NCBI RefSeq assembly: GCF_014236795.1
Contig: NZ_CP049017.1
Location: 2,148,001 to 2,212,000 of the forward strand
Source: Xanthomonas theicola
GTDB lineage: Bacteria > Pseudomonadota > Gammaproteobacteria > Xanthomonadales > Xanthomonadaceae
Direction: 5' to 3'
Length of the DNA: 64,000 bases
Shown: positions 47,475-55,295 of the stretch, in pieces
How positions within the stretch are numbered: position 1 is the stretch's first letter
Layout: each line of letters starts with the position of its first letter
The notes under the pieces: model-generated
Told to the model about the DNA's origin: nothing
Seen by the model: only the letters and a program-made list of their open reading frames with translations
Databases searched by the model: none
Position numbers and translations under genes: made by a program

Positions 47475-47791
47475 GGCTGGTAGGCCTCGGCCACGATGCG
47501 CTGCAACTCGCCGGATTCGAACAGTTCCATGGTGATGTCGCAGCCGCCGATCAGTTCGCCGTGGATGAACAACTGCGGGAAGGTCGGCCAGTTCGAGTGG
47601 CGCGGCAGATTGGCGCGGACCTCGGGCTCGTCGAGTACGTTGACGGTATGCAGCCGGTCGGCGCCGGCGGCCAGCAAGGCGTGCAGTGCGCGGCTGGAAA
47701 AGCCGCACATCGGATACTGCGGCGTGCCCTTCATGAACAGCACGATGGGGTGGCGTTCGACGTCGGCCTGGATGCGCTCCATCACCTGCAT
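47471..47791 (-). CDS. grxD: monothiol glutaredoxin GrxD
   Basis: A 106-residue protein with the CGFS active site (Cys29) in TPQYPMCGFSSRALH, preceded by IVLFMKGT and followed by WPTFPQLFIHGELIGGCDIT, the glutathione-binding region. It binds a [2Fe-2S] cluster as a dimer and delivers iron-sulfur clusters. Start ATG at 47791 is the family start. Confidence 0.96.
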   Translation of the reverse strand: MQVMERIQADVERHPIVLFMKGTPQYPMCGFSSRALHALLAAGADRLHTVNVLDEPEVRANLPRHSNWPTFPQLFIHGELIGGCDITMELFESGELQRIVAEAYQP

Positions 47792-47920
47792 GGGGTTCTC
47801 TCCTGCTGGGGCGAAAGAACGGACCTCGGCGGTCGGCTAGGCTTTCGCGTAGCCGCATAGTGTAAGCCCTGCGCGCGGCGCTACCGAGACGCGCACCCGA
47901 AACCGCTTCCGAGGAACCGC

Positions 47921-48499
47921 ATGGCCATCGAACTCGCCCCCCTGCCGTACGACCGCGCGGCGCTGGCGCCGCACCTGTCCGCCGAGACCCTGGACCACCA
48001 CCACGGCCGGCACCAGCGCGACCTGGTCGCACGGCTCAACGCGCAACTCGCCGGCGGCGAATTGGCCGAACTGCCGCTACAGGACCTGGTGCGCCGCGCC
48101 CAGGGCCGTCTGTTCCAGCACGCCGCCGAGGTCTGGAACCACGCGTTCTACTGGCGCGGACTGCGCCCGCGCGGCGGCGGCGAACCGGGCGGCGCGCTCG
48201 GCGAGCGCATCGCCAAGCGCTTCGGCGACTTCGCCCGCTTCCAGGCCGATTTCCAACGCATGGCGCTGGCCGTGTTCGGGTCCGGCTGGATCTGGCTGGT
48301 GCAGCGCCCGGACGCCACGCTGGCCCTGGTCGCTACCGGCAACGCCGGCTCGCCGCTGACCGGGGAGGATCTCCCGCTGCTGGCCTGCGACCTGTGGGAA
48401 CATGCCTATTACATCGACTACCGCGGCGACCGCACGCGCTACCTGGAGGCGTTCTGGAAGCTGGTGAACTGGGAGTTCGTGGCGGCGAACATGCGCTGA
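47921..48499 (+). CDS. Fe/Mn-type superoxide dismutase, divergent
   Basis: A 192-residue protein with the overall SOD plan: FELPALPY-like start, HHHGRHQ with the first metal His at 27, VWNHAFYW with His74, FGSGWIWLV, and DLWEHAYYIDYRGDR with the remaining Asp and His ligands. Two active-site residues differ from E. coli SodB. Position 35, normally Tyr (the gateway residue), is Leu, and position 70, normally Gln, is Glu. The metal ligands are kept. Activity may be reduced or altered; a paralog may provide the main SOD. Confidence 0.88.
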   Translation: MAIELAPLPYDRAALAPHLSAETLDHHHGRHQRDLVARLNAQLAGGELAELPLQDLVRRAQGRLFQHAAEVWNHAFYWRGLRPRGGGEPGGALGERIAKRFGDFARFQADFQRMALAVFGSGWIWLVQRPDATLALVATGNAGSPLTGEDLPLLACDLWEHAYYIDYRGDRTRYLEAFWKLVNWEFVAANMR

Positions 48500-48502
48500 G
48501 GC

Positions 48503-48523
48503 GGGGATTGGGGATTGGGGATT
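48503..48523. repeat. three tandem GGGGATT heptamers
   Basis: GGGGATT repeated three times directly after the superoxide dismutase stop, in the 90-base gap before the convergent purK gene. It is of the same type as the runs at 1494-1514 and 52704-52717. Confidence 0.75.
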
Positions 48524-48589
48524 GGCCGGAGCCGGTTGCCGCGCAGCCGCAATGGCACCCGGGCCCGGTGTAAACGCCGCGGCGGCGGC

Positions 48590-49741
48590 TCAGCGCAGCG
48601 CCTGCAGCGCCGCGATCACCGGTGCGACCTGGGCATCGCGCCGCAACTGCGCACCGGCCACCTGCAGCGCCTGCGCCAGCGCGGCGGGCGTGTCCTCGCG
48701 CAACGTGGCGTGGCCGACCTTGCGGCCTTCGCGCGGCTGCTTGCCGTAGTCGTGCCAGTGGCCGCCGGCCTGCGCCAGCACCGGCGCGGCGTCGGGCAGC
48801 CGCCCGATCCAGTTGAGCATGCAGACATGGCCGCGCATGCGCGTGGATCCCAGCGGCAGGCCCAGCACCGCGCGCAGATGGTTCTCGAACTGTGAGGTCT
48901 CCGCGCCTTCGATGGTCCAATGGCCGGAGTTGTGCACCCGCGGCGCCATCTCGTTGGCCAGCAGTTCGCCGTCGCGGCAGAACAGCTCCAGCGCGAACAC
49001 GCCTACGTACTGCAAACGCTCGGCCAGCGCCCGCGCATGGACGATGGCGGCCTGCGCCAGCGCGGCGTCGGCCTGCGCCGGCGCCAGGCTGGCCGACAGC
49101 ACGCCCTGCACGTGCCAGTTCTCGGTCGGCGGCCAGGTGCGGAACTCGCCGTCGCGGCCGCGCACCGCCACCACGCTGATCTCGCGCTGGAACGGCACGA
49201 AGGCTTCCACGATCAGGCCCACGCCCGGCGCCTGCGCGCCCAACGCGGCCCACGCCGCGTCGGCGTCGGCCGCGGACGCGATCCGGAACTGGCCCTTGCC
49301 GTCGTAGCCCAGGCGCCGGGTCTTGAGGATGCACGGGGTGCCGACCCGCGCCAGCGCCGCGTCCAGTTGCCGGCGGTTGTCGACCGCGGCGAAATCGGGC
49401 ACTGGAATGCTCAGCTCGCGGAACAGGATCTTCTCGGCCAGGCGGTCCTGCGCCACCGCCAGCGCCTGCGGGTTCGGGAACACCGGCACCTGCCGCGCCA
49501 GCCATTCGGCGCTGGCCGCCGGCACGTTCTCGAAATCGAAGGTGGCCACGTCGACTTTCGCCGCGAACGCGGCCAGTGCCACCTCGTCGTGGTAGTCGCC
49601 GACCTGCAGCGGCGCGACCTGGCCGGCGCAGGCGTCGGCCACCGTATCCAGCATCACGAAGCGCAGGCCCAGCGGCGCGCCGGCCACGGCCAGCATGCGC
49701 GCCAGCTGGCCGCCGCCCAGAATCCCGACGGTGGTGGTCAT
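48590..49741 (-). CDS. purK: 5-(carboxyamino)imidazole ribonucleotide synthase
   Basis: PurK makes N5-carboxyaminoimidazole ribonucleotide from AIR, bicarbonate and ATP in purine synthesis. The 383-residue ATP-grasp protein has [20 protein letters not shown] at the N-terminus, [17 protein letters not shown] and [18 protein letters not shown], all diagnostic. Its ATG overlaps the purE stop as ATGA, the normal purE-purK coupling. Confidence 0.96.
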   Translation of the reverse strand: MTTTVGILGGGQLARMLAVAGAPLGLRFVMLDTVADACAGQVAPLQVGDYHDEVALAAFAAKVDVATFDFENVPAASAEWLARQVPVFPNPQALAVAQDRLAEKILFRELSIPVPDFAAVDNRRQLDAALARVGTPCILKTRRLGYDGKGQFRIASAADADAAWAALGAQAPGVGLIVEAFVPFQREISVVAVRGRDGEFRTWPPTENWHVQGVLSASLAPAQADAALAQAAIVHARALAERLQYVGVFALELFCRDGELLANEMAPRVHNSGHWTIEGAETSQFENHLRAVLGLPLGSTRMRGHVCMLNWIGRLPDAAPVLAQAGGHWHDYGKQPREGRKVGHATLREDTPAALAQALQVAGAQLRRDAQVAPVIAALQALR

Positions 49742-50241
49742 TGGCGCGGGTCGTCCTTGGCCGTCACCTCGTCGGTCTGGCGCTGGCGGAAATCGCCCAG
49801 GGCGGCGGCGATGCCGGCATCCCCGGCGGCGAGCATCGCCGCGGCGAACAGCGCGGCGTTGGCCGCACCGGCATTGCCGATCGCGAACGTGGCCACCGGG
49901 ATGCCGGCCGGCATCTGCACGATCGACAGCAGCGAGTCCATGCCATTGAGCGCCTTGGACTGCACCGGCACGCCGAGCACCGGCACCGCGGTCTTGGCCG
50001 CGAGCATGCCCGGCAAGTGCGCGGCGCCGCCGGCGCCGGCCACGATCGCGCGCAGGCCACGCGCGGCCGCCGCCTCGGCGTAGGCGAACAGCACGTCCGG
50101 GGTGCGGTGCGCCGACACCACCTTCACTTCATAGGGCACGCCCAGCGCATCGAGTTTCTGCGCCGCATGCTGCATGGTCTCCCAGTCGGAGCGGGAGCCC
50201 ATCACGATGCCGACGAGCGGCGCGGTTTGCTTGGAGGCCAT
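49738..50241 (-). CDS. purE: 5-(carboxyamino)imidazole ribonucleotide mutase
   Basis: PurE moves the carboxyl group of N5-CAIR to C4, the step after PurK. The 167-residue product has [20 protein letters not shown] at the N-terminus, [18 protein letters not shown] with the catalytic His, and [20 protein letters not shown]. Length and order are normal. Confidence 0.96.
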   Translation of the reverse strand: MASKQTAPLVGIVMGSRSDWETMQHAAQKLDALGVPYEVKVVSAHRTPDVLFAYAEAAAARGLRAIVAGAGGAAHLPGMLAAKTAVPVLGVPVQSKALNGMDSLLSIVQMPAGIPVATFAIGNAGAANAALFAAAMLAAGDAGIAAALGDFRQRQTDEVTAKDDPRQ

Positions 50242-50299
50242 GGCCGTCCCCTGCCTTAAAGACGTATTCTAGCCGCCTTCCACGCAAGACGAAGACCGG

Positions 50300-50569
50300 A
50301 TGGACCGCAAACTGCTCGACCTGCTGTGCTCGCCCGATACCCGCCAACCGCTGGCCCTGCTGGATGCGCGCGGCCTGGAGGCGCTGAACCGCGCCATCGC
50401 CGACGGCGGCGTGCAGCGCGCCGACGGCAGCCCGCAAGCGCAAGCGCTGCGCGAGGCGCTGGTCACCCGCGACCGCAAGCAGGTGTTCCGCGTCGACGAC
50501 GGCATCCCGGTGCTGCTGGTCGAAGAAGCGATCGGCACCGCCCAGCTCGCCGACTTCCCGGCCAGATGA
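50300..50569 (+). CDS. Trm112/YcaR-like small protein
   Basis: An 89-residue protein starting MDRKLLDLLCSPDTRQPLAL and ending DDGIPVLLVEEAI, the plan of the Trm112p/YcaR family. Only one of the four zinc Cys of the classical family is present, so it probably does not bind zinc. Its stop overlaps the nadC start as ATGA. Function is unknown. Confidence 0.78.
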   Translation: MDRKLLDLLCSPDTRQPLALLDARGLEALNRAIADGGVQRADGSPQAQALREALVTRDRKQVFRVDDGIPVLLVEEAIGTAQLADFPAR

Positions 50570-51444
50570 GCGGCGCCGCGGCGCTGCCGCAGGCGCCAGC
50601 GCAGGACCTGATCGACGCCGACGTGGCGCGCGCGCTGGCCGAGGACATCGGCAACGGCGACGTCACCGCCGCGCTGCTGCCGGACCGCGCCGACAGCGCC
50701 TACCTGCTGTGCAAGCAGGACGCGGTGATCGCCGGCCGGCCCTGGTTCGACGCCTGCCACCGCGCGCTCGACCCGCAGGTCCAGATCGACTGGCGCATCG
50801 CCGAGGGCCAGCGCGTGACCGCCGGCACCGTGCTGGCGCTGTTGCATGGGCGCAGCCGCGCGCTGGTCAGCGCCGAGCGCGCGTCGCTGAACTTCCTGCA
50901 GACCCTGTCCGCGACCGCCACCGCCACCGCCGCCTACGTGGCCGCCGTCGCCGGCACCGGCGCGCACATCCTCGACACACGCAAGACCCTGCCCGGCCTG
51001 CGCCTGGCGCAGAAATACGCGGTGCGCTGCGGCGGCGGCGGCAACCACCGCGTCGGCCTGTACGACACGGTGATGCTGAAGGAAAACCACATCCACGCCG
51101 CCGGCTCGCTGAGCGCGGCAGTGCATGCCGCGCGCGTGCAGTGGCCAGGACTGCCGCTGGTGGTCGAGGTGGAAACGCTGGTGCAATTGCGCGAGGCGCT
51201 GGCGGTCGGCTGCGAGCGCATCCTGATCGACGACTTCGACGCGGCGCAGCGCCGCGAGGCGGTGGCGATCGCCGCGGCCGCGCCGTTCCATGGCGCGATC
51301 CCACTGGAGGTCTCCGGCGGCGTCGATCTGCACAGCGTGCGCGCAGTCGCCGCCGACGGCGTGGACTGCATCTCCATCGGCGCGCTGACCAAGCACGTGC
51401 AGGCGGTGGACCTGTCGCTGAAGCTGGGGCCGCCACCGCACTGA
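50566..51444 (+). CDS. nadC: nicotinate-nucleotide diphosphorylase (carboxylating)
   Basis: NadC converts quinolinate and PRPP to nicotinate mononucleotide. The 292-residue product has DVARALAEDIGNGDVTAALL, ERASLNFLQTLSATATATAA, ILDTRKTLPGLRLAQKYAVR and CGGGGNHRVGLYDTVMLKEN, the quinolinate-binding region, in order. The ATG is translationally coupled to the Trm112-like gene. Confidence 0.95.
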   Translation: MSGAAALPQAPAQDLIDADVARALAEDIGNGDVTAALLPDRADSAYLLCKQDAVIAGRPWFDACHRALDPQVQIDWRIAEGQRVTAGTVLALLHGRSRALVSAERASLNFLQTLSATATATAAYVAAVAGTGAHILDTRKTLPGLRLAQKYAVRCGGGGNHRVGLYDTVMLKENHIHAAGSLSAAVHAARVQWPGLPLVVEVETLVQLREALAVGCERILIDDFDAAQRREAVAIAAAAPFHGAIPLEVSGGVDLHSVRAVAADGVDCISIGALTKHVQAVDLSLKLGPPPH

Positions 51445-51507
51445 CTTCACGGCCGCGGCCACGCCGCTTTGCGACGCTGCGCCCCCCCTCTCCTACCGAG
51501 TTCGCCG

Positions 51508-52563
51508 ATGCGCCGCCCCTGGTTCGCGCTGTTGTGTGCCACCGCCCTGTTACCCGCCGGCCGCGCAGCCGCCGCGGAAGTGTGCGACCTGCCGCCGCGC
51601 TTCGGCCTGATCCCGGCCGCGGTGGCCATCGTGCGCACCGCCTGCAACGAGCACCGGCTGTGGTGGCGGCCATTCATCGATACCGGCGGCCGGCTCGCCG
51701 GCCTGCGCGTGACCGAGGCCGAGCGCGGCTATCTCGCCGATCACGGCATCGAGGCCTGGCAGCGCGTGGCCGCCTACTGGCGCGACAGCGGCACGCTGGG
51801 CGCGATGGGCGGCAGCGACGGCGCCGCCAGCTGCCAGGCGCTGGACGGCTCGCGCTACCGGCAAACGGACTGCCGCGCCTTCATCGTCGACAACCCGTGG
51901 TCGGCCGCGTTCGTGTCCTACGTGATGGTGCACGCCGGGGTGAGCGGCTTCCACAGTTCGGTACGACACATCGACTATATCCGCGCCGCCTACCAGGCCG
52001 GCGCCGAGGGGGTGCCGTACCGCTATGCCGATCCGCGGCAGGACAAGCCGGCGCCGGGCGACCTGTTGTGCTTCCTGCGCGGGCGCAAGCAGCCGCTGGG
52101 CGCGGCCGGCCTGCGCGAGGCGCTGGCGCGCGGCGGCGCGCTGCCGTGGGAATCGCATTGCGACATCGTGGTCGCGGCCAACGTCGGCGGCGACCGCACC
52201 CTGTACCTGATCGGCGGCAACGTGCTCAACGCGGTGACGATGCGCAAGCTGCCGCTGGACCGCGCCGGCCGGCTGCAGTTGAAGGCGCCGCTGGCGCAGG
52301 ACCAGGCCGGCGACGACGGCGCCGGCCTGGAGTGCACGCCGGGCCGCGAGGAACTGTGCGACTTCAACCGCCAGGACTGGGCGGCGCTGCTGCAGTTGCA
52401 ACCGCAGGCGCAGTTGCAGCCGCCGGCGCTGCCGGGCACGCTGCCCTCAGCGGATCCGGCGCCGACGGCAACGCCCGCCCGCGTGCCGGCCCCTGTACCG
52501 GCGACGCCCGTGCCGCCAACGACGGAACCGTCGCCCGCGCTAATGCAAGAGCGTCGGGACTGA
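51508..52563 (+). CDS. exported DUF2272-domain protein
   Basis: A 351-residue protein with a signal peptide (WFALLCATALLPAGRAAAA). It has a central domain containing IVDNPWSAAFVSYVMVHAGV, HSSVRHIDYIRAAYQ and KPAPGDLLCFLRGRKQPLG, which fits DUF2272, a family with papain/CHAP-like features. A Cys residue occurs in the region PGDLLCF and His in ESHCDIVV, a possible peptidase arrangement. The last 50 residues are Pro/Ala-rich and low-complexity. The stop codon lies inside a REP-like repeat, so the C-terminal end may have been changed by it. Confidence 0.75.
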   Translation: MRRPWFALLCATALLPAGRAAAAEVCDLPPRFGLIPAAVAIVRTACNEHRLWWRPFIDTGGRLAGLRVTEAERGYLADHGIEAWQRVAAYWRDSGTLGAMGGSDGAASCQALDGSRYRQTDCRAFIVDNPWSAAFVSYVMVHAGVSGFHSSVRHIDYIRAAYQAGAEGVPYRYADPRQDKPAPGDLLCFLRGRKQPLGAAGLREALARGGALPWESHCDIVVAANVGGDRTLYLIGGNVLNAVTMRKLPLDRAGRLQLKAPLAQDQAGDDGAGLECTPGREELCDFNRQDWAALLQLQPQAQLQPPALPGTLPSADPAPTATPARVPAPVPATPVPPTTEPSPALMQERRD

Positions 52564-52577
52564 AGTCCCTCCTACAA
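52551..52577. repeat. REP-like palindromic repeat, unit 1
   Basis: GCGTCGGGACTGAAGTCCCT followed by CCTACAA: a small hairpin (GGGACTgaAGTCCC) of the type scattered in xanthomonad and Stenotrophomonas genomes. A second unit in the same orientation lies at 52647-52671. This unit supplies the stop codon of the DUF2272 gene. Confidence 0.65.
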
Positions 52578-52646
52578 AACCCCGGTGATGGCGAACTCGG
52601 CTGGGCGACCTCGGCATCGGCCGCGACACGGCGCTCTCGACAAGGC

Positions 52647-52671
52647 CCGTCGCGACTGCAGTCGCTCCCTG
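52647..52671. repeat. REP-like palindromic repeat, unit 2
   Basis: CCGTCGCGACTGCAGTCGCT followed by CCCTG, sharing the pattern GTCGsGACTGmAGTCsCTCC with unit 1 and forming the same sort of hairpin. The 195-base gap between the DUF2272 and DUF3301 genes holds both units plus a pair of CCCGATT heptamers at 52704-52717 and nothing else recognisable. Confidence 0.65.
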
Positions 52672-52703
52672 GCAGCCGCGCAGAATCGAGTCCCATGACC
52701 GAT

Positions 52704-52717
52704 CCCGATTCCCGATT
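52704..52717. repeat. two CCCGATT heptamers
   Basis: CCCGATT twice in tandem, followed by a degenerate third unit (CCCGCATT). It belongs to the same heptamer type as at 1494-1514 and 48503-48523. Confidence 0.65.
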
Positions 52718-52759
52718 CCCGCATTGCCGCCGCCCCCGGCGCCTCGCTACAGTGGCGCC

Positions 52760-53104
52760 ATGCCCAGCCTGATCCTGCTGATGATTGCCGGCGCCGCGGT
52801 GTTCGCGTTCTGGAACGCATCGCGCGCCGCCGCCGAACGCGCCGAGATCCTCGGCCGCAATGCCTGCCAGGCCGCCGATGTGCAGTGGCTGGACCAGAGC
52901 GTGCACGGCACCGGGTTGCGCCTGCGGCGCCTGCCCAGCGGCTGGCTGGGCGTCGAGCGAACCTACCGCTTCGATTATTCCTACGATGGCGTGGATCGCC
53001 ACAGCGGCCGCCTGGTGCTGCTCGGCGACCAACTGATCGCCTTTGCCGGGCCGTCGGTGACCACGGTGACGGCACTGCACGAAAGCCGCGCGCGGCGCGA
53101 GTGA
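52760..53104 (+). CDS. DUF3301 membrane-anchored protein
   Basis: A 114-residue protein with one N-terminal hydrophobic segment (PSLILLMIAGAAVFAFWN) followed by a short domain, VQWLDQSVHGTGLRLRRLPS and RTYRFDYSYDGVDRHSGRL, characteristic of DUF3301. Function is unknown. The start ATG at 52760 was chosen over an in-frame ATG at 52724 because the family begins right before the hydrophobic segment. Confidence 0.8.
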   Translation: MPSLILLMIAGAAVFAFWNASRAAAERAEILGRNACQAADVQWLDQSVHGTGLRLRRLPSGWLGVERTYRFDYSYDGVDRHSGRLVLLGDQLIAFAGPSVTTVTALHESRARRE

Positions 53105-53240
53105 GGCGTCGCCCCGGATTCGCCCAGGGCGCCGCGTTGCGGCGCGGCGCGCGCTTGGCGGACCGGCCTGCGCCGCTCCTGCGGTGGCGGCTCCGGCTGC
53201 CGCTGCATTCGCGCTGCCGGCGCGGACGCAAGCGCCGGCT

Positions 53241-53672
53241 TTACTTCACCACGCGCAGGTGCGGACGCTTGCCACCGGCGCCTTCGTCCGAACCGCCGGG
53301 GCGCGGCGGCGTATCGTCGCCCGGCGGCTCGCCGGGGCCGTGGATGTCGTCGGGCAGCGCCATGCCCTGACCGGTCTCGCGCGCATAGACCGCCAATACC
53401 GCGGCCATCGGCACCTGCACCGGATAGCTGACACCGCCGAAGCGCGCGGTGAAGCTGACGCCGTCATTGTCGATCTGCAGGCGCACCACCGCGCGCTCGG
53501 CGATGTTGAGCACCACCCGGCCGTCCTTGACCGCGCTCGGCGGCACCTGCACGTTGGGCAGGCCGGCATCCACCAGGATGTGCGGCGTCATGCCGTTGTC
53601 GTTGATCCACTCCACCAGCGCCCGCAACAGGTACGGGCGATGGCTGGTCATGCGGGAGATATCGTCGGTCAT
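53241..53672 (-). CDS. sspB: ClpXP protease specificity-enhancing factor SspB
   Basis: SspB delivers ssrA-tagged proteins to ClpXP. The 143-residue product begins DDISRMTSHRPYLLRALVEW and shows MTPHILVDAGLPNVQVPPSA, DGRVVLNIAERAVVRLQIDN and the C-terminal ClpX-binding motif GKRPHLRVVK. It is directly downstream of sspA, the usual pair. A GC-rich hairpin (GCCGGCGC/GCGCCGGC) follows the stop at 53217-53238. Confidence 0.95.
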   Translation of the reverse strand: MTDDISRMTSHRPYLLRALVEWINDNGMTPHILVDAGLPNVQVPPSAVKDGRVVLNIAERAVVRLQIDNDGVSFTARFGGVSYPVQVPMAAVLAVYARETGQGMALPDDIHGPGEPPGDDTPPRPGGSDEGAGGKRPHLRVVK

Positions 53673-53742
53673 GCGCCAATTCTACGCGCCGGCAGCCGGC
53701 GCAACTCGGGGAAAACCGGATGCGCCGCGCGCGGCCGGAACA

Positions 53743-54378
53743 TCAGGCCGGCAACTCGCGCAGTTTCTTTTCCTGATCCGTCAAGCTGCGGATGAATCCG
53801 GGATTGCGGAAGATGCGGTTGCCGTAGTCCTCGATCGCCTTGCCGTCCTTGGGCAACGGAATGTCCAGCGCCTGCAGGCGCCAGACGATCGGCGCCATCG
53901 CGCAATCGGCCAGGCTCATTTCCGGATTGAGGAAGAACTTGCTGGCCTTGAACAGCGGCACCGAGGCGGTCAGCAGTTCCTTGAGTCGCTTGCGCCCGGC
54001 CTCGGCCTGGGCCTTGTTGCCGAGCTGGATCGCCTGCACCTGCGGCACCCAGTCGTGCTCGATGCGCAGCATGGCCAGGCGCAGGCGCGCGCGCGACAGC
54101 GGATCGACCGGCATCAGCGGCGGATGCGGATAGCGCTCGTCCAGGTATTCGCTGACCACGGAGGCGGCATACAGCACCAGTTCGCGCTCCACCAGGGTCG
54201 GCACCGAATGGTAGGGATTGAGGTCGATCAGGTCTTCCGGCGGATTCTGCGGATCCACCGCCACGAAATCGTAGGTCACGCCCTTGGCCGCAAGCACCAG
54301 GCGCACACGGTGGCACAGGACATCATCCGTGGAGGAAAACAACGTCAAAGTATTTCGCATGCGCAAACTCACCGCCAT
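53743..54378 (-). CDS. sspA: stringent starvation protein A (GST-fold)
   Basis: SspA has a glutathione S-transferase fold but lacks the catalytic residue and acts as an RNA-polymerase-associated regulator in starvation. The 211-residue product starts LTLFSSTDDVLCHRVRLVLA, has NPYHSVPTLVERELVLYAAS and SLADCAMAPIVWRLQALDIP. It follows the cytochrome bc1 operon on the same strand, the conserved position. An internal ATG at 54360 is an alternative start. Confidence 0.94.
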   Translation of the reverse strand: MAVSLRMRNTLTLFSSTDDVLCHRVRLVLAAKGVTYDFVAVDPQNPPEDLIDLNPYHSVPTLVERELVLYAASVVSEYLDERYPHPPLMPVDPLSRARLRLAMLRIEHDWVPQVQAIQLGNKAQAEAGRKRLKELLTASVPLFKASKFFLNPEMSLADCAMAPIVWRLQALDIPLPKDGKAIEDYGNRIFRNPGFIRSLTDQEKKLRELPA

Positions 54379-54548
54379 TCAAGGCTCTCCGAAGACCGGA
54401 ATCCGCCGGCCGCATCGATGCCGCCAACACCTTGCTGGCGGTCATCACGGCCCCAGAGTGTGCAACCCTCGCTCGCAAAAGCCAATAGGATGAACAGGGG
54501 ATCGGGTCAGCAACGATGCAGCCGGCGCGGCGGCGGCGCGGCCGCCGC

Positions 54549-55295
54549 TCAGTGCACGTCCTTCCAGTATTCCTTCTTCAGCAGATAGGCCAGGAAGGTC
54601 AGCAGGGCCAGGAACAGCACCACCCACACGCCCAGGCTCTGCCGCTTCAGCGCCGCCGGTTCGCCGGCGTATTCGAGGAAATTGCTGATGTCGCGGACCG
54701 TCTGGTCGAACTGCGCCGGCGTCTCCTTGCCGGGCGAGGCCAGCTGCAGCCGCTCCACCGGCTTGTCCACGCCGGCCTGCTCGGCCTTGCCGTAGACCGG
54801 CTGCTGCAGGCCCTGCAGTTCCCACAGCGGATTGGGCATCGAGGCATTGGCGAACAGCTGATTGTTCCAGCCCAGCGGGCGCGACTGGTCCAGGTAGAAC
54901 GACTTGAGGTAGGTGTAGATCCAGTCGGTACCGCGCACGCGCGCGATCAGGCTCAGGTCCGGCGGGGCCTTGCCGAACCATTTGCTCGCCGCGTCGTGCG
55001 GCATCGCCGCCTCGATGTGCTCGCCGACCTTGGCGCCGGTGAAGTTGAGGTTGTGCATCACCTGGTCCTCGCTCAGGCCGAGGTCCTCGGCCATGCGCGA
55101 GTAACGCAGGTACTTCAGCGAATGGCAGCCGGAGCAGTAGTTCATGAACAGCTTGGCGCCGCGCTGCAACGAGGCGCGGTCGCCGAGATCGTTGCCGGCC
55201 TGCTGGGTGGCGCCGCCCTCGGCGGCCAGCGCGGCGGCCGACAACAGCAGAGCGCAGGCGAAGCAGGCCAGGATGGCGATCGGGCGCTTAGTCAT
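54549..55295 (-). CDS. petC: cytochrome c1 of the bc1 complex
   Basis: Cytochrome c1 passes electrons from the Rieske protein to soluble cytochrome c. The 248-residue product has a signal peptide, the haem-binding motif CSGCH at 54-58, a membrane anchor near the C-terminus (WVVLFLALLTFLAYLLKKEY), and MPHDAASKWFGKAPPDLSLI, with its methionine ligand region. It overlaps petB by 8 bases. Confidence 0.96.
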   Translation of the reverse strand: MTKRPIAILACFACALLLSAAALAAEGGATQQAGNDLGDRASLQRGAKLFMNYCSGCHSLKYLRYSRMAEDLGLSEDQVMHNLNFTGAKVGEHIEAAMPHDAASKWFGKAPPDLSLIARVRGTDWIYTYLKSFYLDQSRPLGWNNQLFANASMPNPLWELQGLQQPVYGKAEQAGVDKPVERLQLASPGKETPAQFDQTVRDISNFLEYAGEPAALKRQSLGVWVVLFLALLTFLAYLLKKEYWKDVH

